Shown here: positions 13,591 through 20,379 of the stretch, piece by piece
How the letters are laid out: each line of letters begins with the position of its first letter
Numbering within the stretch: position 1 is the stretch's first letter
DNA from: Nanobdellota archaeon
GTDB lineage: Archaea; Nanobdellota; Nanobdellia; Pacearchaeales; GW2011-AR1
Assembly: GCA_030640565.1 (NCBI GenBank)
Contig: DAOWJD010000037.1
Location: 1 to 23,402 of the forward strand
DNA: 23,402 bases
Direction: 5' to 3'
Program-made: the position numbers and the translations under genes
Notes under the pieces: model-generated
Databases searched by the model: none
The model's input: only the letters and a program-made list of their open reading frames with translations
What the model was told of the DNA's origin: nothing

Positions 13591-13602
13591 TATTTATAAA
13601 AC
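13591..13602 (-). promoter_or_regulatory. TATA box for the RNase P p30 gene
   Basis: The minus strand reads TTTTATAAATAC, about 26 nt before the ATG at 13571. It lies in an 85-bp divergent intergenic region together with a second box for the plus-strand gene. Confidence 0.55.
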
Positions 13603-13625
13603 CAACTTATCCATTAGCATATAAA

Positions 13626-13637
13626 TGTTTAAAAACT
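13626..13637 (+). promoter_or_regulatory. TATA box for the 156-aa gene
   Basis: TGTTTAAAAACT is centred 26 nt before the ATG at 13657. The transcript is expected to be leaderless. Confidence 0.5.
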
Positions 13638-13656
13638 ATTAATTAACCTTAGATTT

Positions 13657-14127
13657 ATGATTAAAACAGATATTTCTAAAGAAGAATATAGAAAACTAAT
13701 ACAAGCAATTAATTATCGTGGAGTAGAATTGAAGGAAACCAGACCTCTTCCTTATGATGAAAATCCAACATCATTTCAAAAAAATGTGGAAATGATGGTG
13801 ACCAATGGAAGAGGTTATTTATCAATACAAAATGCTCTTGATATTGTGAACAATGAATCTCCCCAGATGAGTCTTTATGATACTTTTGATCTTGGCTTAA
13901 TTCCTCTTTATTTCAAAGAACCCCAAACATCTCACATTGACCCAAATCCTTGTGGAGAAATTCTTCTTGGAGAAACAACCTTTACCGTACTTCCCTCTTT
14001 TTCAGTCAGACAGAAAACTCTTTTGGAGAAATTAAAAACACAACAAAGAATACATTGGATGGAAGATATTAAAAGAAAGCCCTTGGATATAATAAAACCC
14101 CTTGAAGTTATTTCTATTGCTGTTTAA
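13657..14127 (+). CDS. hypothetical protein with an NPCGE motif, 156 aa
   Basis: I do not recognise this protein as a whole. It starts MIKTDISKEEYRKLIQAINY and is soluble. Residues 95-105 read HIDPNPCGEIL. NPCGE followed by hydrophobic residues resembles the active-site loop of class I/II ribonucleotide reductases (usually NPCGEIPL), where the Cys carries the thiyl radical. The rest of the protein is too short to be a reductase barrel and shows no other reductase motif, so this may be chance, a fragment, or a small protein with an independent cysteine. The gene has its own TATA box. Its TAA directly abuts the convergent pyrH stop, with no base between them. Confidence 0.6.
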   Translation: MIKTDISKEEYRKLIQAINYRGVELKETRPLPYDENPTSFQKNVEMMVTNGRGYLSIQNALDIVNNESPQMSLYDTFDLGLIPLYFKEPQTSHIDPNPCGEILLGETTFTVLPSFSVRQKTLLEKLKTQQRIHWMEDIKRKPLDIIKPLEVISIAV

Positions 14128-14817
14128 TTAACCTTCAATCAAAGTCCCTTTAAACTTTTTACCTTTTAGAACGTTTTCAAGTTGTTTTAAATCTTTTCCC
14201 AAAATATATGTTTTAATTTTGTTCTTCATGATAATTCCTGAAGCTGTCTGGTCAAGAACAAAATGCTGTCCTGGTTTAAATCCCTCCTTAATTGCCATTT
14301 TATGGAAATTTTTCCAGCTTATTTCAGGAATAAATTTTGCATTTTTGAATTTTTTAGGATTTTTATTATATAAACCTGGAACATTGGTAAGATTGATAAA
14401 TATAGACTTGAAAATCTTTGCAATATCTGCAGAGGTTGAATCAGAAGTTTGTTTTGGTTTATACTCGAGAGCCCCACAAAAAACAAACCCGTGTTTTTTC
14501 ATGTATTTTTTCAAGATTTCAATCGTATGGGGAACCCCATATTCATGGTCTTTATTAAAAAAATAACTCATAAATCTTGCATTCATTCTTGTTGCAGAAA
14601 TTCCCGAGAAACTTTGAAGTTTTTCATTTAATCCTTCTTTTCTTAGAACAGAAATATATTTTCTTGCAATACTCCCACCCCCACACACAATTATAAATTT
14701 GTATTTTTTTATATTTTTTAAAACTATTTTTTTGAATTTCCTTAAAAATTTTATATCAACATCATCAGGAATTATCAAACTTCCACCTAGACTCAACACA
14801 ACAACCTCCTTTTTCAT
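14128..14817 (-). CDS. pyrH: uridylate kinase (UMP kinase), archaeal type
   Basis: This is an amino-acid-kinase-fold UMP kinase that converts UMP to UDP with ATP, the committed step toward UTP and CTP. Motifs are LSLGGSLI (8-15), the glycine loop VCGGGSIARKY (44-54), the nucleotide-binding segment TSDSTSADIAKIF (124-136) and LTNVPGLYNKNP (143-154), as in archaeal PyrH. The length of 229 aa is normal. A TATA-like AAGATATAAAAATAAAG lies about 25 nt before the ATG. It is convergent with the 156-aa gene with no spacer, so transcription termination must overlap the neighbouring gene. Confidence 0.95.
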   Translation of the reverse strand: MKKEVVVLSLGGSLIIPDDVDIKFLRKFKKIVLKNIKKYKFIIVCGGGSIARKYISVLRKEGLNEKLQSFSGISATRMNARFMSYFFNKDHEYGVPHTIEILKKYMKKHGFVFCGALEYKPKQTSDSTSADIAKIFKSIFINLTNVPGLYNKNPKKFKNAKFIPEISWKNFHKMAIKEGFKPGQHFVLDQTASGIIMKNKIKTYILGKDLKQLENVLKGKKFKGTLIEG

Positions 14818-14946
14818 GTTTATTGAAAGTAATCTTTATTTTTATATCTTACTTAAACAATTGAGCGTATTTTAGAAAAAGGTGTTTTATCTTTATAGTA
14901 ATATATGAAATAAATCTTTATAAAGTCTATTTTATGACTAGCAAGT

Positions 14947-14951
14947 AGGAG
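14947..14951 (+). promoter_or_regulatory. Shine-Dalgarno site of the 140-aa gene
   Basis: AGGAG lies 6 nt before the ATG at 14958. It is notable because most other genes in the window look leaderless. Confidence 0.5.
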
Positions 14952-14957
14952 ATTAAC

Positions 14958-15380
14958 ATGGAACGGAAAAATCTTTTTGAAAAGAAAGAACTTGGAGGAA
15001 TGGGTTATACACAGAAAAAAATAGATTTAGCTAGACAAAAGGAGCCAGAAAATTATCTTACACTTTGTCAAAAATTATTTTACGGTAAGGTTTATAGTGA
15101 ACCGGTTGGTTTTTCTAATAAAGATCCAAGTATAAGTGATTTTGATAAAATGATTCTACCAACTGTAATAACAGGTTCTTTATTAGGAATGTTTGGTGGA
15201 GGGACCTCTTGTGATGAAAGTTGTTTAGGTTATACACCCATCCCAGTAGAAGAATTTTCAATAGATGGAGATGATATTAGGTGCCAAAGATGTGTTCCAA
15301 AACCAGTTTTAGATAAATTTGGTGGATGGGAAAAACTAAGAAACCATGTATTAAGTTTTAGTAAAGAAAAAAAGAAATAG
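14958..15380 (+). CDS. hypothetical protein with clustered cysteines, 140 aa
   Basis: I do not recognise this protein. The N-terminal half is charged (MERKNLFEKKELGGMGYTQK). A central segment is hydrophobic and glycine-rich (ITGSLLGMFGGG), followed directly by CDESC and later CQRC. The C4 arrangement over about 32 residues could bind zinc or a metal cluster, or form disulfides. It ends with a lysine cluster. The start is supported by a Shine-Dalgarno AGGAG (14947-14951) 6 nt before the ATG, unlike most genes here, and by a TATA-like CTTTATAAAG near 14916-14926, so the mRNA has a leader of roughly 10-20 nt. Confidence 0.65.
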   Translation: MERKNLFEKKELGGMGYTQKKIDLARQKEPENYLTLCQKLFYGKVYSEPVGFSNKDPSISDFDKMILPTVITGSLLGMFGGGTSCDESCLGYTPIPVEEFSIDGDDIRCQRCVPKPVLDKFGGWEKLRNHVLSFSKEKKK

Positions 15381-15392
15381 ACGCCAATTACA

Positions 15393-15674
15393 TTACTTTA
15401 CTGTAAATAGAGAATCATCTTTTACATCAAATATATCTAATCTAACACCTGCATCTAACCAGCCGTGAGCATAACTCAATGTAGCAAAAGCATTTACAAG
15501 ATCTTTATTTTTTTCAAAATATTCAGAGTCTGAAAGATAATTAGAAACCATATCAATTATTTCCTTAGCTTCTTTTCCTTTTCCTTTGATTATAGAATTT
15601 TCTGCAATCTTTACTGCTTTAGAGGTTATGATTCTGTATTTCTGTACTTTTTCTTTTGTAACTCTGTTTTTCAT
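15393..15674 (-). CDS. DUF357 family protein, 93 aa
   Basis: This is an all-helical small archaeal protein. The conserved C-terminal part reads LVNAFATLSYAHGWLDAGVRL, with the Tyr-Ala-His-Gly-Trp-Leu-Asp-Ala-Gly-Val-Arg core that marks DUF357. The N-terminal helix carries KYRIITSKAVKIAENSI, and a linker with LSDSEYF is also typical. The function of the family is not known to me, although it is widespread in archaea. The gene is convergent with the 140-aa gene (stops 12 nt apart). A TATA-like AATTTAAAAATAAA lies upstream of the ATG. Confidence 0.85.
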   Translation of the reverse strand: MKNRVTKEKVQKYRIITSKAVKIAENSIIKGKGKEAKEIIDMVSNYLSDSEYFEKNKDLVNAFATLSYAHGWLDAGVRLDIFDVKDDSLFTVK

Positions 15675-15724
15675 ACTAATTCAGGGGTTTTTTTATTTTT
15701 AAATTTATTTAGATGTTGGAAATA

Positions 15725-15736
15725 TTTAAATATAAT
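15725..15736 (+). promoter_or_regulatory. TATA box for the 261-aa exported protein
   Basis: TTTAAATATAAT is centred about 29 nt before the ATG at 15760, suggesting a leaderless transcript. Confidence 0.5.
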
Positions 15737-15759
15737 AAGCTTTTAGTTAAATTATAAAA

Positions 15760-16545
15760 ATGAGGAAAATATTTTTTGGTTTAGGTGTTGTAATGATTTT
15801 ACTCATTGTTGTGGGGTTGATTGTATCTGCCCAATTAGATGGTGAAACACCTTTTGAGCAAGAAGAGATTCAAGACGTTATTGAGGATGTTTCTGAAGGA
15901 AATATTTCCACACAAGTTTATGAATATGTTTCAAATTTTGTTGAGAAAAGAGACATTCTTCCCTCTGAAATTTCTTTTGTAAAGGAAGTTGATTTTGATT
16001 CTCTCCCTAAATCATCCCATATTGAAAATGTGGGAGATCATAATCTTGCAATCTATGAGATTTCTTATAAAGAAGAAAACAAAGAAGACCAAATTTATGT
16101 TATAACTTATTCTGTAGAAGAGCTTAAAGATCAGGGAGATTTAATTGTTGCTCATGACAAAAGACAATTCCTGAATTTTGGGTTTGCTGGAACCATGACT
16201 AAGTCGGGATTCATGAAGACAGCTACAGAAGTTGAGACAAGTTTAGAAAAAGGATATGTTATGGTAAGAGATGGAAGTATTACAGCTGTTTCAACAAACC
16301 TTGAAGTTTCTGAGAGCAATCTAGGAGACATAGAAATAATAATTTATAGAAACGGAGAAACAATTGGATTTGGAAATATTTTTAGTACAAAATCTCCAGG
16401 AGTAAAAAAAGACCATAATGTTCAGTCAAAAGATATAGTCTCATTTAATGCAGGAGATGTTATTTCTGTTTATCTAAAGGTAAACGGTGCAGAGATTGTT
16501 TGGAGAGATGTTATAACAATGGTTGAAATTACAACTACAAGTTAA
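15760..16545 (+). CDS. exported protein of unknown function, 261 aa
   Basis: A Sec-type signal peptide is clear: MRKIFFGLGVVMILLIVVGL is followed by IVSAQ, with likely cleavage near residue 24-25. Next comes an acidic region (EQEEIQDVIEDVSEGN), a mixed domain with KEENKEDQIYVITYSVEEL, and a C-terminal beta-rich domain of about 100 residues (MVRDGSITAVSTNLEVSES and FNAGDVISVYLKVNG). That last part resembles small beta-sandwich domains found at the ends of exported proteins. I cannot name the family. It opens a cluster of four plus-strand genes for exported or membrane-anchored proteins, so it is probably a cell-surface component. Confidence 0.7.
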   Translation: MRKIFFGLGVVMILLIVVGLIVSAQLDGETPFEQEEIQDVIEDVSEGNISTQVYEYVSNFVEKRDILPSEISFVKEVDFDSLPKSSHIENVGDHNLAIYEISYKEENKEDQIYVITYSVEELKDQGDLIVAHDKRQFLNFGFAGTMTKSGFMKTATEVETSLEKGYVMVRDGSITAVSTNLEVSESNLGDIEIIIYRNGETIGFGNIFSTKSPGVKKDHNVQSKDIVSFNAGDVISVYLKVNGAEIVWRDVITMVEITTTS

Positions 16546-16581
16546 GTATATAAAAAGATTCTATGGATTAAACTGACAAAA

Positions 16582-16593
16582 AGTTTTTAAAGG
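16582..16593 (+). promoter_or_regulatory. TATA box for the 93-aa anchored protein
   Basis: AGTTTTTAAAGG is centred 27 nt before the ATG at 16614, the usual distance for leaderless archaeal genes. Confidence 0.5.
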
Positions 16594-16613
16594 AGATTTA
16601 TTTTACCCTAACA

Positions 16614-16895
16614 ATGGCAAATAAAAAAAATGTTCTTATAACGCTTTTGGTTGCAGTTATAGTGGTTATGGCTATTATTCTTGTGTACATTTTTTTGGTT
16701 CGACCAAGTGTTACAGGATATGCTGTTGACAAGCAAAATCAAGGTATTGAGTTTGCAATTGTTTCAATTATGCAACAGGCAGCAACATGTCAACCTGTTC
16801 CATTGACTTTTGGGAATCAAACGATTAACCTTATTGCTATAGAGTGTTTACAACAGGCTCAGCAACAACAGGTCCCACAACAGCCACAAGCATAA
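16614..16895 (+). CDS. single-TM protein with VTGYAV motif and Gln-rich tail, 93 aa
   Basis: A short basic N-terminus (MANKKN) leads to one strong TM helix (about 7-30) ending VRP, followed at once by SVTGYAVDKQNQGIEF. The outer domain has AIVSIMQQAATCQPVPLTFG, then NQTINLIAIECL and a tail of Gln/Pro (QQAQQQQVPQQPQA). Two cysteines (in ATCQP and IECLQ) could form a disulfide. This layout recurs, from memory, in hypothetical proteins of Woesearchaeota/Pacearchaeota; no function is known to me. The TG-x-AV motif right after the membrane is shared with the 475-aa protein downstream. Confidence 0.7.
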   Translation: MANKKNVLITLLVAVIVVMAIILVYIFLVRPSVTGYAVDKQNQGIEFAIVSIMQQAATCQPVPLTFGNQTINLIAIECLQQAQQQQVPQQPQA

Positions 16896-16941
16896 TTTTA
16901 TTTTTTATTAATTTTTATTTAATAATTAGGTATAACACTAA

Positions 16942-16953
16942 TTTTATAAATAA
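16942..16953 (+). promoter_or_regulatory. TATA box for the pilin-like gene
   Basis: TTTTATAAATAA is centred about 25 nt before the ATG at 16972, consistent with a leaderless transcript. Confidence 0.5.
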
Positions 16954-16971
16954 GAAAATCCTTTTTTATTA

Positions 16972-17805
16972 ATGCAAAATAAAAGGGGTCTTTCAGCTAT
17001 TGTTGCAACTTTAATAATAATTCTTCTGGTGCTTGTTGCTGTTGGAATTGTGTGGGTAGTTGTTAACAATATTATCAAAAAAGGAGCAGAAGATATTGAA
17101 TTAGGAAGATTCATACTTGATCTAAGTATTAAATCAGCTTATATTGATGACACTAATGTTAAGGTTAATGTAAGGAGAAGTACAGGAGAAGGTGATTTGA
17201 TTGGTGTAAAATTTATTTTCTTGAATAGTACAGATAGCATTAGCGTAGATAGGGAAATCTCACTTGTGCAAACCCAAGAAAAACTTTTTAGTTTTGGTTC
17301 TAGTGAAGTAGGAGATGTTAGTGTTTTCCAAGAAGTTTCTGTAGCACCAATTTATGAATCAAGTTCTGGAAAAGAAACAGTGGGAGAGATAACAGATACA
17401 GCTACAATAGCGGGTTCAGCCTCGCCAGAAGAACCAGGACTCCCTGGAACAGGTTATTGTGGAGATGATATAATTCAAAGTCCAAATGGAGAAGATCCTG
17501 AAATAGAGGAAATTTGTGATGGAACAAGTTTGGGAGATGAAGGTTGCATTAGCCAAGGATTTGACGGAGGAACTCTGGCATGTGATGTTGATTGTTTGTC
17601 TTTTGATACCTCTTCTTGTACATCAGAAGCCCCATCTTCTTGTAATGGAACATGGGATGGTGTAGCAGAAGATCCAGGAGTTGTATGTGATGGAGGTGTA
17701 AATTGTAAGCCTGATTGTACATGTCCAACAGGATTTACTGCAGACGGAGCTGGAGCGTGTGATCTAGATTCTCCTATAAATCAAGGAGACATCTTTTTAG
17801 TTTGA
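16972..17805 (+). CDS. type IV pilin-like protein with Cys-rich repeats, ended by an in-frame TGA
   Basis: The N-terminus MQNKRGLSAIVATLIIILLV is a class III signal peptide: a basic leader, Gly, then a long hydrophobic helix, processed by an archaeal prepilin peptidase and assembled into a filament. A beta-rich domain follows (to about residue 145). Then comes a cysteine-rich repeat of the CGD-x-I-x-Q...CDG...GF-x-GG-x-L-x-C type (residues 162-220) and a second Cys-rich segment (CNGTWDG...CTCPTGF). Translation stops at TGA 17803-17805 after DIFLV, but the same frame continues for 86 more sense codons, then TGA, three codons and TAA. The product may therefore be truncated, or the TGA read through. 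It lies in a surface-protein cluster near a pilus-ATPase-like gene on the other strand. Confidence 0.8.
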   Translation: MQNKRGLSAIVATLIIILLVLVAVGIVWVVVNNIIKKGAEDIELGRFILDLSIKSAYIDDTNVKVNVRRSTGEGDLIGVKFIFLNSTDSISVDREISLVQTQEKLFSFGSSEVGDVSVFQEVSVAPIYESSSGKETVGEITDTATIAGSASPEEPGLPGTGYCGDDIIQSPNGEDPEIEEICDGTSLGDEGCISQGFDGGTLACDVDCLSFDTSSCTSEAPSSCNGTWDGVAEDPGVVCDGGVNCKPDCTCPTGFTADGAGACDLDSPINQGDIFLV

Positions 17806-18078
17806 CCTGAAGATGGAAGTGCCCATAGATTTAAAAGTCCAGACCTTCCAAAAAATCAATCAGGACTTCAAGACTATACGTCTTATTATGTAAACTTTAG
17901 TGACTCTCCTGAAACACGTTGCTTTAGAATTCAGACAGCTAGTTATTTTGAAGATGTTAATATATCTGAAATAGGTTTATTAATAAACTTCCTATTTGAC
18001 CCACTTGCAAATGTAAGCCAAGGCCAACAATATCATATCTGGGAAGCTACAGACTGCGGAGCTTGAGAAACCTTCTAA
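17806..18078 (+). pseudogene. in-frame continuation of the pilin-like gene beyond TGA
   Basis: After the TGA at 17803-17805 the same frame reads PEDGSAHRFKSPDLPKNQSG and continues, with CFRIQTASYFEDVNISEIG and QGQQYHIWEATDCGA, until a second TGA (18064-18066), then ETF and TAA. The residues look like normal extracellular protein, not random translation. At both TGA positions a Trp (TGG) would fit the context (LV-x-PEDG and CGA-x-ETF). Elsewhere in the window Trp is encoded by TGG and TGA ends several genes, so a general code change is unlikely. It is either a C-terminal end lost by nonsense mutation or a read-through extension. Confidence 0.55.
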
Positions 18079-18177
18079 GAAAGTTTTAAATATATCTTGA
18101 ATTTACCTTTAATAAGAGTTACCCTACAAAATAATCTTTTTAAAAAAGATTATACAAAACCTGAACTGGAAACAAAA

Positions 18178-19605
18178 ATGGCATATAAAAAATATATAAA
18201 AAGAGGAGGAAAAGTTTATGGGCCATATATTTATCATAGTAGAAGAATTGGTGGAAAAGTTATTTCTGAATATCGTGGACAAGAGAAACTAAGTTATAAG
18301 AAAATCTTTTTAGCAGTTTTCGGAGTGATTTTTTTGGCTGCCTTCATTTCTATTTTAATTTTTTCTGAAAAAGAAATGACAGGAGAAGCTGTCTTTGATT
18401 TGGATGCAGATTATCGGCAAGGCAAATCACTTGAGGGAAAGCTAAGATTGTCCTTACAAGAAGGAGAACTTATTCCTGCTTCATCAAAATTGGTTTTTGA
18501 AAACAATGGAAATATTTTTGAATATGATTTAAAAGATTTGGTTTCAGAAGAATTAAATGAAGGGAGTTTTTATATTAAAGGAGCATCTATGTCAGGTTCT
18601 GGCGAAGGATATGGAATTTCAGGAGGAAAAGAAATATCTCCAACAGTATATTTTTCATTAAGTATCCTTTCTGATGAAGAACCAGATGCAGAACAAACAG
18701 ATGAAACAGAAACAACTGAAACACAGATAGAAAATACAACAGAAGAAACAGAAGAGGCTCCTATAACAGGAAATGTTATTTCTAATTTCTTTCTTGGCTT
18801 AGGCATGACTGGAAATGCTGTTGTTGAATTTGAAAGAGAAATTAATGGTCAGATTTCTGCTGGTGAAACTTTCACTTACACACTACAAGAAGGAGAGAGA
18901 ATCGAACTTAAACCCAGAAGTGTTAAAACAGATTCCAAGCAATTATCTGATAATGATGTTGAATTAAAAATTGAAGGTAATGAAGTTATTGTTACAACAG
19001 ATTATTCTGAAATAGAAAAAGGTTTTGGAGAAGATTATTTAGGAAGCAAAAGCAAAGAACTTGTTATTGATATATCAAGCCTTGATTTAATTTTAGGGCA
19101 AGGAAATTTAAAGATTAATCTTATTGATTCTGATGAGAATGTTATTTCTTTGGAAACATCTCTTGAAGAAGGAAAAATAGATGCAAATGAGATAATTTTG
19201 GATGAGCCAATTTTAGATGAGCCAACACTAGAGGTTCCTGAAACAGATGAAGTAGATTATGAGATAGAAGAAACAGATTATGAAATAGAAACAGAAATTT
19301 ATGTTCCTGAATTGGTTGTCAGTCTTACTGAACAAGAAAGAGCAATCCTTATCCAAGAGTTTGGAAATGCTTCTGTAAAAGTTAAAGAAGCACAACCTAA
19401 AAGAGGATTTATCAATATAAGATATGAATTAGGAGAGATTTGGAGTGAGTCTAATCATGATGCTAATTTAAGCAGAGAAATTTTGGAGTCGTTTATAGAC
19501 AGAGACATAGTAAAATGGTTGAAAGATATTGCAAAGAGTCTTTTAGAAGAACCAGAAACAGAGACAGAACTTGAAGAGTGGAATTATCCTATTTTACAAA
19601 ACTAG
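18178..19605 (+). CDS. large acidic membrane-anchored surface protein, 475 aa
   Basis: The open frame begins at 18097, but the ATG at 18178 (MAYKKYIKRGGKVYGPYIYH) is the likely start, since that N-terminus recurs in DPANN surface proteins as I recall them. A cytoplasmic basic segment (about 45 residues with RRIGGKVISEYRG) precedes one TM helix (KIFLAVFGVIFLAAFISILI). Just after it comes EMTGEAVFDLD. The outer part is acidic, with a Thr/Glu linker, and two more copies of the motif flank a second hydrophobic stretch (ITGNVISNFFLGLGMTGNAV). Beta-rich domains follow, with degenerate repeats (ILDEPILDEPTLEVPE and VDYEIEETDYEIE). The C-terminus is helical and ends WNYPILQN. Its end overlaps the convergent gene by 17 bp. 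Function unknown; a structural surface role is inferred. Confidence 0.72.
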   Translation: MAYKKYIKRGGKVYGPYIYHSRRIGGKVISEYRGQEKLSYKKIFLAVFGVIFLAAFISILIFSEKEMTGEAVFDLDADYRQGKSLEGKLRLSLQEGELIPASSKLVFENNGNIFEYDLKDLVSEELNEGSFYIKGASMSGSGEGYGISGGKEISPTVYFSLSILSDEEPDAEQTDETETTETQIENTTEETEEAPITGNVISNFFLGLGMTGNAVVEFEREINGQISAGETFTYTLQEGERIELKPRSVKTDSKQLSDNDVELKIEGNEVIVTTDYSEIEKGFGEDYLGSKSKELVIDISSLDLILGQGNLKINLIDSDENVISLETSLEEGKIDANEIILDEPILDEPTLEVPETDEVDYEIEETDYEIETEIYVPELVVSLTEQERAILIQEFGNASVKVKEAQPKRGFINIRYELGEIWSESNHDANLSREILESFIDRDIVKWLKDIAKSLLEEPETETELEEWNYPILQN

Positions 19606-20326
19606 GAGGACCAGGCATCTTTCTGATTAGGAACTTTGAACTAACAACTTCTGAAACAATAGAAGAAAAAATTAGCTTTCCATAAACAACTTTAAAAACA
19701 CCTTCATGAACAGGAATTTTTGTAGCTTTAGAAAATTTGTCTATTATATTATCTATTTCTTCTTTGGTTAATATTATTTTTGTGATTTTTCTCCCCATCC
19801 TTCCCATTACAATAATCTTTTCATTAGCTCCATTACACTCTATTACTTCCACAAGAGAATCTTTTATAAGAGGATTAAGCTTTTCTAAATCTATATCTCT
19901 TTGAGTTGGAGTTGGCCTTAAATATTGAACTGTTTCAGGAAGTCTTGATTCAGGGATTTTAAGCCGAGCTGGCATCCCATATGGAGAATGAGCTCTTGAA
20001 GGCAATCTTTTCATAGGTTTTGTAAGAGAATCAGATTTTTCAAATTCAGGCAAGGTTTCCTCTTTTTTTAACTGAAATATTTTTTCAGAATCTCTTTTTA
20101 TTCTTTCTTTAACCTCTCCACGCAATACATTTCTTTTTAGTAAATTTTCTTGTGAAAGCACTGGTTTTGTTGGTTTTCTATGAATAATTCCTTTGACCTC
20201 TTTTTTTATTCTAAGTTCTTTATATGGGGGGGTGCTTCTTATTAATTCTTTTGTAAATTCTAGAACAAAAAATTTCTTGAAGTTTGCTGAAGTTTGTTTA
20301 AGCATTTTCTTTGGAAAATGATTCAT
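19589..20326 (-). CDS. stand-alone N-terminal domain of a type IV pilus/type II secretion ATPase, 245 aa
   Basis: The C-terminal 115 residues resemble the N-terminal domain of VirB11/GspE/CpaF-type ATPases: LEKLNPLIKDSLVEVIECNG, then EKIIVMGRMGRKITKIILTK, EEIDNIIDKFSKATKIPVHE, GVFKVVYGKLIFSSIVSEVV and SSKFLIRKMPGPPS (compare the family's FTIRK...P). In full-length enzymes the RecA-like ATPase follows exactly here, but this frame stops and no Walker A motif exists. The first 130 residues are basic and Pro/Glu-rich with no fold recognised. A run of seven G (C on the coding strand) lies near the N-terminus. Proximity to the pilin-like gene supports a link to filament assembly, perhaps as a regulatory or adaptor subunit, or it may be a decayed gene. 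Confidence 0.6.
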   Translation of the reverse strand: MNHFPKKMLKQTSANFKKFFVLEFTKELIRSTPPYKELRIKKEVKGIIHRKPTKPVLSQENLLKRNVLRGEVKERIKRDSEKIFQLKKEETLPEFEKSDSLTKPMKRLPSRAHSPYGMPARLKIPESRLPETVQYLRPTPTQRDIDLEKLNPLIKDSLVEVIECNGANEKIIVMGRMGRKITKIILTKEEIDNIIDKFSKATKIPVHEGVFKVVYGKLIFSSIVSEVVSSKFLIRKMPGPPSFVK

Positions 20327-20379
20327 ACAAAATTTTTAATTTTAGTTTAAGCATCTTATAATCTTTAAAGACATTCTAT

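Noticed and set aside
16972..18078. General reassignment of TGA to tryptophan in this organism
   Set aside because: Conserved genes here use TGG for Trp with no internal TGA, and several genes end in TGA, including ATGA overlaps with the next gene.
18097..18177. Upstream extension (TTG start) of the 475-aa surface protein
   Set aside because: The ATG at 18178 gives the recurring MAYKKYIKRGGK-type N-terminus; the extra 27 residues look like translated promoter region.
20225..20232. Run of seven G (C on the coding strand) in the 245-aa gene as a phase-variation tract
   Set aside because: Seven bases is short for a contingency locus, the frame is intact, and no repeat-rich surface gene is involved. 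It is only notable for an AT-rich genome.
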